Below are positions 46,301-58,300 of a DNA stretch of 64,000 nt, piece after piece. Within the stretch, counting starts at the first letter, position 1, and each line of letters starts with the position of its first letter. This DNA comes from Schistosoma mansoni (lineage: Eukaryota > Platyhelminthes > Trematoda > Strigeidida > Schistosomatidae), in the NCBI RefSeq assembly GCF_000237925.1, contig NC_031500.1, forward strand, positions 2,704,185-2,768,184, in the 5' to 3' direction. The notes beneath the pieces were generated by a model that was given only the letters and a program-made list of their open reading frames with translations, was not told the origin of the DNA and searched no databases. The position numbers were made by a program, and so were the translations under genes.

Positions 46301-49300
46301 CACTAAATAAATTGTCCAATTATATCTTCGTATCGATTAATATTGCAAAAAAAATATGTAAACACGAGAATAATACCTCTAAGCAACAGTTATTACTTGT
46401 TAACTCATGGGTATACATTATAATTCAGGATCATATAGGATAAAATTATTATCATTTGTAAATCTAAAGATAATGGACTCGGGTTAAACAATGAATTTCT
46501 GATACGCACAGGGACACTGGTATAATACGTTGACAACTAATAAACCAAAATGAATTGTAAGTAACTGTTACGACAAGTAGTGTTCGAAAGCTGATACTGG
46601 TACGCATTCTTCCTATACATAAGCTCGGTTAATTGAGAGAAAAAACAAAGAGTGAGGAAAGAAGTTTATTTGAGTTAAATCGGTTCATGTGTCGATGTAC
46701 TCTTTTATATTATATCTGGGCTGTTTATATCTCGTACTTCTCATAAAAAAGCCCCTCCTTGGCCAATAACATGCATTTGTCATTTTGGTGATTGCTGATT
46801 AACTCAATGTATCAGTAACAATGATCTCCCTTGAAATATCAAACAGTGATCAATTCAACTATTGTACAAAAGAGTTCAGTTTATTCAATAGCACAAACTT
46901 AACTGTAAAAAAACCAAGTATCAAGTAGATGGAGAATGAATTGATAACACCTATATAACATTGTTCTGAATCATGAATCTATCATGCGATTTACACCAAG
47001 TAACTGCATATTTCATTGAGCAGTAATATTTAAATTAAGAAAAAAAATTTAATTACCAAGTATAATTCCCAGTTCATTTTATATTCTGCGAAATTAATTA
47101 GTATTTCGTAGCGTGAATGTGTGAAAGTACATAATTTTGGTTTTCTAAGTGAACCGACAATTTAGGTTATTATTATTCTGAAAAAAAATTCATATCTCAA
47201 TTGATTGATCACTGGGTGGTAATAAATGGCATGCGTGTCGAGTCCTTCTTAATGCTGATCGAATGCTATTGATCGGGTTGCAATGTGGCCACCAGTCTAG
47301 GTGGCTCGACACTGCGTGCACTATGTTGCGATAAGATGGTGGCTGGAGGTGGTCAACAGGAAACCCTGGACCCAGGTTTCGTGCTACTTGGTCGGTCACG
47401 GCCCGAATAGCTCAGTTGTAACGTCTATGACTGTGAAGCTGGGTGACGCGAGATCGAATCTGTCAGGGAGCACCAGTCCCCTCAAGATTACAGGTGCACC
47501 TTGCTGACGAGTGCCAAGTAGCACGAAACCCGGGTTCAGGGTTTCCTGTTGACCACCTCCAACCACCATCTTATATTCATATCTAAACAGTAATTCCGCA
47601 TTGTGTCTCATTTTAGCAATATCCCAATTATCTAACTTCATAAACAATGTACATGGTATTAGAATAAAATAATTTATTGAAGAAATTTCACAATGAGATA
47701 ATTTCATTTACAGAAACAGTAGAGTTGTATTATGTGATAATAGGTATGTTTAGTTATGTAATGAATGGAAGTCATAGAGTGTAATTCTTATTTATAAAAA
47801 CAAGATATTTCAGTAAATAAATTATTCAACCAGGTCTGTTGGGAGATATCAACTCACTGAAGACATTGGTGAATCGTTGCTCAATTTTGTGGATTGGTTG
47901 AAGTTAGACATTAACACCGTTGGATGCCGGCCAGCTCAGTGGTCTATCGGTTAAGTGCTCGCGCGCGAGACTGATTGGTCCTGGGTTCAAATTTCGAGAG
48001 GCGGGATCGTGGATGTGCACTGTTGAGGAGTCTTACAATAGGACGAAACGGCCATCCAGTGCTTCCAGGTTTTCCTTGATGGTCTAGCTTTAATTGACTC
48101 ATGATCTCAACTATATAATGAATCATTAGACCGATGACAGTAAATAAAACAATATGAGATACAAATACAATATGCAGATGTTTCAATTCCCTTAATCAGT
48201 AAACTACAACAGGATTGTATGCTCATGTCACGTTCCAACAAGTTTCAATGAATTAACAGAATTATATCATTAATCTCCACATAGATCGTTTTGCTTAAAG
48301 CCCAGTAAATAAACATATACTCAGTTACTGAGTTACTATTTTTTTTCTTCAAAAAAAATTATACCTACCAAAATCAACTTGACTACATAATGATTATTGT
48401 AGTCATCTTCTAAACGATGATTTTCAAAATCTGTAAGCCAAATAGCTATTTTTTTATAACTAAAATCCATAATTGATATTGATACAGCCAGGAAAATCTA
48501 AATGTGAACAAAAATTAAATGTGAATGAAGTATCCATTCATGTAATTTTAAATTAGACTATAAAAACAAATGATCAAATAAAATCTAGGATGAATCAACA
48601 TAAAGAAAAGACATTAACTACAATTTCCCTTAGTATTATGCCTACTATATTTTAAATAAGAATACCCATTAGCCTAACTAGATTGATATATATCACAGAG
48701 GAATGTAGCTAATCAATCAGAGGTTTAAAGTTAAGTCCCTATGAGTTAACGTTTTTAAAAAAATGTTTAAACGATATTTAACTAAACAAGAATTGATTAT
48801 CGTAAAATCACTATCCAACATATAACATCCTAGTCTTGAAATAATGTATGCTACATATACATTTCAACGGGAATATTAAAATTTCCGCAACCAAACTTAC
48901 ATAAAACGATAAATTTTGAAGGAGACTTCAATGACTTCCTTCTACTAAAAAAATTACATCTGGATTGATAATAATGTTATAAGTCTTTACACTGTGGAGT
49001 AGTCCTGTGCTAGGACGAAACAGCTGTTCATCAATTCCAGGTTTTTGATTATTGTCCAACTTAGATCAGTTCGTAATCCCAACAAAATAATAATTCAATT
49101 AACAAAATTTTGACTTTAAGCATGACATTAATGACTGCTGCATAGTGGCCAGTTAAGTACCTCAGTACCACAGGAGATCAGTTTTGATCTGGATAGCTGA
49201 CTAAGAGTACTGGTCCTATCAAGACTGACGATCCACATTGCTGACGGGTGTCAACTAACAGGCTTAAGGCATCCTCCCTATTACTTTCAATTATCTAGTA

Positions 49301-52300
49301 ACACAGCAATGAAGAAATAATGAAACGAAGTATTTGTTAAGTAACTGTTTAATAACAGTTTATTCTTCTTAGCGGTTATTACCATAATATTCTATGAAAT
49401 AGACAGTTAACGGCATTCATGATGAAAAAATCGGTATTATGCGAAGATATCAAGAGTGAGCTAAGAGTCATAAATGGTTTTGGAACGTAGTTCAACTTAT
49501 CATTTTCAAGGAGTATTTCGGTAATTTAAGTATATCAGAACCTGTAGATTTGAATAATGTTTCACTCATGAGTCATTTCACCAATAGATTCTTCACACTG
49601 GTACTTAATTAAATTTCGTCTTTAATTGTCAACAACTTCGCATGATATAACTATTATTCGAATGACTGATGATGAAATCATGTGCTAATTAATAAATTGA
49701 GGATTGAACTAACCAATTAATAATAACGAAATAGTGTACATATAATGAAATTTAATATACATTTTGTAAACAAACTTGGATCCAGCACTCTATCAAGACA
49801 CATACATATTATTCTTGTTATGAGGCATTTTGTTTACCCCGGGTCAATAACAAAATGTAAAGTATGGAATGATAAGTTAATAATTGTGTAACAATATGTA
49901 ATTTATTCATTTTGTAACACAAAAGACATTTTACATTAACAGCACATAAGGAAAATAGTATAGTTAAGAAATAGGATATTGAAAATTATACTTCCGAATT
50001 GAAATGTTCTACCCTCCACATTACTAGTGTAATGAACGAGAACCCAGGTGGGAACAACCAATCTTTGTTTAATACAAAATTACAGAGTTCTTTAGTAAAA
50101 TATGAAAACCATGCATTAAATACTTCATTTGCAAATCCTCCATCAATTGTCTCAAACTTCATCGTTCGTTCATTGCTATTACAATTACATTCCCGTTCTC
50201 TTCTAATCTATCTCCTCAACCTTCTGCTGCCAGGCATTACAATTCTGATTGGCGTGACTTGTGTACGTTAATATAAGTAACATACACCTCACTAGTAACA
50301 ACCTCTTCAAGTATTACAACGTGTATTAGAGCAATAATTAGGGTACTATTTTATCAATTTTAATAGATGTATGATTAAGACGTTTGATATGAAAAAAATC
50401 GGATAACCTAAAGTAAAGTCAACCCAACCGTTACTTCTGATGTTTAAAAACTACAAGACAAGAATATTAAGCAGTAAGAAATATAATTGATGCAAGAGTA
50501 CAATAGAAAACTAAATCAACATTTCTACCTTCTTCACTCAGCCATATCTGAACGCATCTCAACAGTTATTTAGAGAGTTGTGATGAAAAGGCAGATGTCA
50601 ATACAATAAGACTATCATTCATTTCATGGATTAATGTCACAAGCTGATCATATTTTCACCCACGTCACCTAGTCTTAGTTTGAAACCCCTGGCGTTACCG
50701 ACACGGCATTGTCAAAGAATGCATTCAATCTTTCGGAAACAAAGTCTACAACCATTTTCACCTCAGGCAGACCAGGTTTCACAAGTTTACCGTGAGACAT
50801 TTTACACAGTGACATTTATCAAACAGATATTTGTCAACAAAAAAAGTTACAATGCAATGATATACACCATACAGGTGATAACATAACTGTACATAAATAA
50901 AGGTATTGAAGGTTCTGTTGTATGTATAATCAGTTTTCTATACTAAAAAAGAAAATTAATCAATCACAGTTTTAGCACACAACTATTAGCTACTGATGAT
51001 ATAATTTTAAAGCCTTATTAATCTAAACTATAGATAATACATACACATTTTTATCCCATTCAGTATTCTTTACCCAGTAGATCTGACAGTATCTTGGTAA
51101 CTACTGATACTTTAAGTGAAACGGAAATTCAGTACTCACTGCATCAAATATCATAAAGGTTATCTGTGATAGTTTTGAAGACAAAATGTTCATTTATTCA
51201 TATAGTACTGAATCCCATATAAATAAATTCCAAATAATAAACAAATAATAAAATAACATACCTTTGGTAAAGTTACCAATATAAAATTTGGTATAATAGA
51301 TGTATTATTATCAGCATAAATATTCATTTTCTCTTGTAATTGAACATAAATCAATGTGATATAAATGACAATAATTAATGAAAATAGAACAATAGGAGTA
51401 GTAATAAAGCATAAAATTAATAAACGTTTCCATTTTGGATAAGTACGTATAGGTCTCCCGGTAATCGGGCATAACGATAATATACCCTAATTAAAAAATC
51501 AATAGGAATATATAAATAAAAATTCTAAAATGTTGAAATACAAGATTACGATTTCATTATATATACATATAGATTATATAATAAAGGAATGGAACATCTC
51601 AAGTAGGATATCTTTGTAGGTTATTCAAATATCAAAGATATGATATCTAGAAATTTGGAGAAATATCTTGAAACTTATAACATATAAATATTCAGTGAAT
51701 TTCTCATATTTCTTGGGTTGAATTGTACTTAGTTTCGGTGTTGCTTTGTGCTAGTAATCACATAAGCATCCTTATATTCATTAAGAAAACAGAGAAAAAC
51801 GTTACATAGTTTATTTGGGTCAGACTAAATAGCTTTCATAAATGTGCATCAGGTTCAATTACTCATAATTCACATCAGTACAGAGAGATAAAATTAACAT
51901 GATATATAGTAAAGGTGTCGAATTAATGGTACTGTCTGTGATTGTGGAAAAGAGCAGATCATAGAGAACAGTGAATTGGGATTATAATTAACACAGGAGT
52001 TCAAGATATGCGTTTCGTCTTATTTTGAACTCATTAGCTGGATAGATATATTAATGAGCTAAAACTTGTAGCGGAAAGATTACATCGAGACATTTACTAA
52101 CGGTGTACGTGGGTCACCAAAAACTGATCATAATGTAGTTCTGCTTATCAGTAACATGATAATACTTTTACGTAGAAACGTAGGAGACTTAGTTCGAATA
52201 AAAAAATGGATTAAATCAAGGAATAAGAAAGTTAAGTAATTTTTTAACTTGAGAAAAATAAGTTATGGATGACTGTACGCCACTGTGATCAATATTCATC

Positions 52301-55300
52301 TACCCTCCAATGAACTTACTCATTTAAACAGTAACACTTTCTTTATATCTCTGGATTATTATCATTATCATGTTCATATGAACACATATCCTTGATAAAG
52401 TGCCATAGCTTACACAAATATCCCTCTTACTAACTTAAATATTTGTTGCTTAAATCGCTGGATAACTCATTCGCTTTCCCATACATATGTGCTTAAATCT
52501 TAGCAGTTCACTTGAATCCTAGTTCACTCGCTCGCATTCACATTTCTGCTTGAATTCGCTTTGTGATCCTGTGGCTTAGTGATCTGTTCTGTACAGTGAT
52601 AAAGTGTTGTCAATACTGCATATTATCTTCTGAAATTTACAAACTGTTCAGGGTTATCTGGTGACAGTTATCAGGACGAGCGGTATATAGAGCCTTAGGA
52701 ATTGTCTCGAAGATAATTCACTACAACGACCTTAAAACTTCAAATGAGAAATTAACAAAAAACAAAACTATTGGTCAGTGAATACTTTTAAGAGAACTCT
52801 TCGCTGAACCAATCTTTCTTATTTAATGTCTTAATAGACGCATTCTGTTTACTAAAAAATTAAAACTGTCATTTTTTCAAGCGGTCAGACAAACTAGGTT
52901 TTAGGAGAATGTGAATAAGGAATTTTCGCATAGATAAGGCTTTGACAGTTCGTGTTTTGGTCTCTGTTTTAAGACGTGCTATTTGAAGTCATTTATTTTA
53001 CCATGGCCTTAATATCCTACTTAGTAAGCTTTTTTGACATGTGTTCGTTCTCTCAACCATCTTCAATGTATTCATCATGTAGACAATTACCTTTCAGACC
53101 TGACTTCTATGTATTATTTCCATTCTACTAAGTACCTTTATTCAACACTTGAGGTTTTTGAGCAACTTTCGGTATATTTGTCAATGACTCAAGAATTTAC
53201 TACTATGTGTAAGATAACTATGAATACCACCGTACAGCTTTAATAAATGAACTAGAAGAAAAGAAAACTTTTCGTCAATCTTTATGTACCTTATAAAGAA
53301 ATGATTAATAAGCAGTATGAATCATAAGTTAATTAATGAATAATTAGAAGTGAAAACGAAGGTCACAAAACAAAGAATAACTGACCCAGTTCTGTTCGTT
53401 AAGCAGAGGCGCACAGAACCCATATCATCAATGGTTGCATACCACGTGTGTGTATATGTGTGTGCAAAGTGAAATAAATCTACGAATAGTCTATAATTAA
53501 TTTATCTCTTATTTTAAACATTTCTGATAACTAGAAATAAGTAGTTCATCAAAGGTGTTATTAACGATAGGATGCTAAAAACTCTCTATAAAAAATATTT
53601 TTAAATTATGTTTTCTTGGGGTACAATAAAACCATTGAGTTGTGTGCATTAGGTTTATGCGAATTACTTTAGTGGATTTAAAACGAAAAATACTGGGCTT
53701 CAGATGTAATGTGAACTTTAACACTAAAATCCGTGTAGATCCAGCTAATGAGTCTCACAAATAGGACGAAATGTATGTCTTCAATCCAACTGTTAGTCAC
53801 AATCCAATTATTCTATAAGATTTTGTTTAGATAAGTGGATAATAATACGATAAGGAATAAAACGAAGATGATAATACTAATACTGATACTAATACTACTA
53901 ATAATAATAACAGTAATGAAAATGTCTTCAGTGAGTGAAAACAAAAATGGTAAATAATAAATTACAATAATTCTTCTTATATATAATAAAGGGAAATTCT
54001 TACTTTAAATAGTGGTCTAGGCTCTTCTAGTAATGAAATCGGTGTATCCCATGAACTCCAGCGATAAGCTAAAAATGAACTAGTCCTTTTCCAATGTTCC
54101 AGATATAATGATGTCCATATTAAATTGATAATAGCCATTAGTAAATAATAAAATGAGGAATTTTTCTGTATTTAAATTAAAAATAAAAAGGTGTGTGAGA
54201 GAGAAAGGGGGAGAATGATATTGTGTCGAAAAGAAGCTTGAGATAAAAAAGATAAAGGTGTTTTCTAACTAGGTGGCTTTGTGAAAATTATGTGAAAGTT
54301 GAACCCAATGCTTACTTTGAACTGATGCGTCAGCTAAAGAAAAGTTTTAAAGATACATCGTAGAGATAAATAGTTGTTCAATCGTAGTCTCAAACTCCTT
54401 AACAATGTACTTTTTCACTCTACCACGATATGGAACAGAGAACTTTCAGATCTCCTGGCGAAAACAATAAAAATTTAGTACTTAATGGTTAATATGGTCT
54501 CATTCGACCATTTGATAAAACAGATCAGAATTACACGGTCACATTATTGAGTTGTGAACTACAGTTTAATGGTTATTCAGTGGTTCTTTATTAGATATCC
54601 CTGTGTATGGTAAAAACCATCTTTGAATTATTTTCTGAAACCAATAGATTTGTTAAGAGAGTCTTATTTATGATAGAAATGATGCGTGCCACATATAGAA
54701 GACGTACTGATAGAACCAAATATTGAAATACATTACATAACATTTAACTTTGTAAGCGAGTAACCGTTTATCGATTCAAGTATAAAGTTAGGTCAGTTAT
54801 ATTAAAGTCAGTGTATTAATACTTTTGCTTTTTATTACAAATCATATACATATTAATTTAGAGCCATGATGTATGTTTCCGCCCTATTTTTCTTTACAAT
54901 AAAGCTTAGATAGAAAACTTTTATTACATGGAATATAGCTAGAATAATGAGATTACATTCATTTAAATTTGCATAGTATCCGCACAAAACGATGTAGCCA
55001 CAACTCGAGTAAATTAGTTCATAACTACTGATATCAAAGCATTATTGTGAAAGATTTTCCAGATTGTAAATAAACTTATTGACCCACTCACTGAACTATC
55101 ATTCGTATAAACTAATATGACTGTATACAGAGAACGAAATTAAATTTAGTATTGGTCAGAGTCAACCAATAAATAAATAACTTAGCTAAAACGTGTCAGA
55201 AATTTTAATCTACATCAATCACCTAGTAAATAACGCCAAAAAACCGATAGGAAAAAAGAAAGGATTATCAATAGTGATTTATCAAGCAAAAACTCACTGT

Positions 55301-58300
55301 AGTAAAAAAGCTTTACTTAAAATGTACACAGAACAGAATGGGTTTTGTCGAGATTTCAGAATTTTCATAGTTGAAATCATGAGTCCAGTAAAGCTAGACC
55401 ACCAGGGAAAACCTGGAAGCACTGGACGACCGTTTCGTCCTATTATGGGACTCAGCAGTGCGCATCCACGACCTCGCTTCGAGAGATTCGAACCCACGAC
55501 CTACCAGTCTCGCGCCAGAGCACTTAACCGATAGACCACTGAGCTGGCCGGCATCCAACGGTGTTAATGTCTAACTCCANNNNNNNNNNNNNNNNNNNNN
55601 NNNNNNNNNNNNNNNNNNNNNNNNNNNNNNNNNNNNNNNNNNNNNNNNNNNNNNNNNNNNNNNNNNNNNNNNNNNNNNNNNNNNNNNNNNNNNNNNNNNN
55701 NNNNNNNNNNNNNNNNNNNNNNNNNNNNNNNNNNNNNNNNNNNNNNNNNNNNNNNNNNNNNNNNNNNNNNNNNNNNNNNATATATTGGGGATTTTAGATC
55801 CTCAGAACTCACTTGGTAAATACCTCATTTTTCTAATTTTATTTTAAAATTTTGGGTTTCTTGTTTTTGCGCCAAAAGCGCACATTTTCACCTTGATGTC
55901 ATATTTCCCACTTGGAAGGATCTTAAACGCTATTGGTTCGTTGTATCTTTTAGTATGCTATTTTGTAACGCTTTCCAAGGACAATTTTATGCTGTATATA
56001 TACGTTTGATTTGTGCCTGTTGTGATTGCTTGTGCTTCTGGCTGCTTGCGGAATATATTTCCCCACTTTGGACTTGGACTTCTCACTCTAGTTAGCGGGG
56101 CTGGGACGAGTCAGAATAGCTAGCTTATTGGTCTTTGGTCATAGAGTCTTTGTCTCGTTCCCAGATTAGGGAACTCGTAATCGCTTCAAACATAACAGTA
56201 TAAATACTATTCTCACAGGTTAACTATGTAAAACAATATTTAAATCTAAAATGACTTTGTAGTTAAATCATTTGAATTTCAATCATTGAATTGGAGTCTC
56301 AAATAGCTTTACAACCGCTTCAGTTTGACACACCAGGAAGTGCTATCAACCCTAATACACATACAAACGTATTATTGAAAACACGAATCGACTTGAGTTA
56401 AACAAATGTTTAAAAGCTGGAAGCATTGGACACTTGCTCAGTCCTAGCATGGGACCACTAAGCGATACTGAGTGCTCATCTTCTAGTGTTTTCGAAGGGT
56501 ACCTTCCTTATCCCAATATTCGTGTTGTCCGTTGTACTATTTAAACTTGGATTAATGTTAATTTGGTTATTTATTCTCTGAAGAAGTGGCTTACACTGAG
56601 TCACGAAACGTCAGAAAATCTAATTTTTCTACTCATTGGGATATTACAAATATATTATTTATTTATAACAATCTACCCAATGCTCAATTTATTCAAAATT
56701 ATCAAATCAAAACTTGGTAATGATACCTATAAACTCATTAGTCAATAGTTTCGAGAGGAAATTTTCCAAGCCCTAGTGAGAAGGCGTAAGCATTGAGATT
56801 CCACGCTGTCATGTGTGAGGAAATCACCCACCGAAGACAGTGGTAGATGGTTACGCAATATAGCGGATTGATTGAAATTAGACTTCTACTTCATTGGATG
56901 CGGGCTCAGTCGTCAAGTGGTTAGGTGCTCCCTTCGAGACCAAAGGTCCTGTGTTCCATACTCGGTGGGGAGTTGTAGATGCGCACTGCCGAGAAGTCTC
57001 ATGCAAGGACGAAATACCTGTCCAATGCTTGCGGCTTTTCAATGGCCGTCTAACTTAGATCGATTCGTGATTTCAATAACAAGAAATAATCTCCATAACC
57101 TTATGGTGATAATTAACTCATAATCGAAGTCCTACTGTGTAGCCATGAAAGAGGAGTTAATCATACAGAGAGTAAGACAGTAACTCACTGAAGAAAGCAC
57201 ATAAAAGGGACATCTATTTAAAAATGGAATCAGATTATCCAAAAACTCTTTTCATCAGGAGTTTGTTTGTTGATTTATTTATTATTGAACCTCACCCCTA
57301 AAACAAGGAGATTAGTGGATTCATCTGCATGGAGAAACATGTAAATAAAAGAATTGTAAAAACACTAAAATACTGACAAGTTTTGCATACTTGGTATAAA
57401 ACCGTTAATGTCGAAAGGATATTTATCAGTAATTATCATAAGAATTTTCTGTATGAGGTTATGGAGATTGTTGAATTTTATTAAAGTCGTGAACCAATCT
57501 AAGTTAGACCATCTTTAAAAATCTGAAAGCACTGTACGGCCATGTCGTGATAGTATGGGACTCCTCAGCAGTGCACATCTACGACCCCGCACGTGGGAAC
57601 TGAACCAAGGATCTTCGGTTTCGCATGTGAATACTCAGCCTCTAAATCACTGAGCCGGGATTCAGCGGTGTTAGTGTTTAACCGCGATCAATCCACGACA
57701 TAACACGACCATTTTCCATTGTCTTCGATGGGTAACTGCGTCATAGCTGACATGGATTAGCTCCGCCGGTCACGGCTCCTCACTAGAACTCCAGAAATTT
57801 CCTCTCAAAGCTTGCCACTGGTGAGGATGTGATAATTTTCTGTATGGGGTTGTGGAGATTTTCTAATTTCATTGAAATCATAAACTAATCTAAGTTCGAC
57901 CATCATTAAACGAAACGTCTGTTTAGTGATCCCAGGTTTTCACTAGTCGTTTAACTTAGATCGGCTCAAGATTTCAATAAGAATTTTGTTAAAACTAACA
58001 GTACCTGCATTTGTTGGTTTGTATTTTTATCCCTAGTCTTATTTTACCATCACTCAGTATTAGTTCTTTTATGTCACAGTGACTTAAGTGAGAAAATAAA
58101 TTAGAAGACATATGTACAAAAAAAACTCATAAAATTGTCTTTTTATAAATTCATGTACAAGTAGACTCAATCCTGAGCAATTACATCTCTTAGGTAAACG
58201 AAAAAGAATGTTTATTATTTAGTTATTTTACTTAATAATTGCTTTGAGCATAGTTTAATAAAAGCCATATAATTTTTGAAGCTTAAGCAATGTTGAATTT

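Noticed and set aside
55561-55812. Open frames across the second N run
   Set aside because: Same artefact; most of the frame is N.
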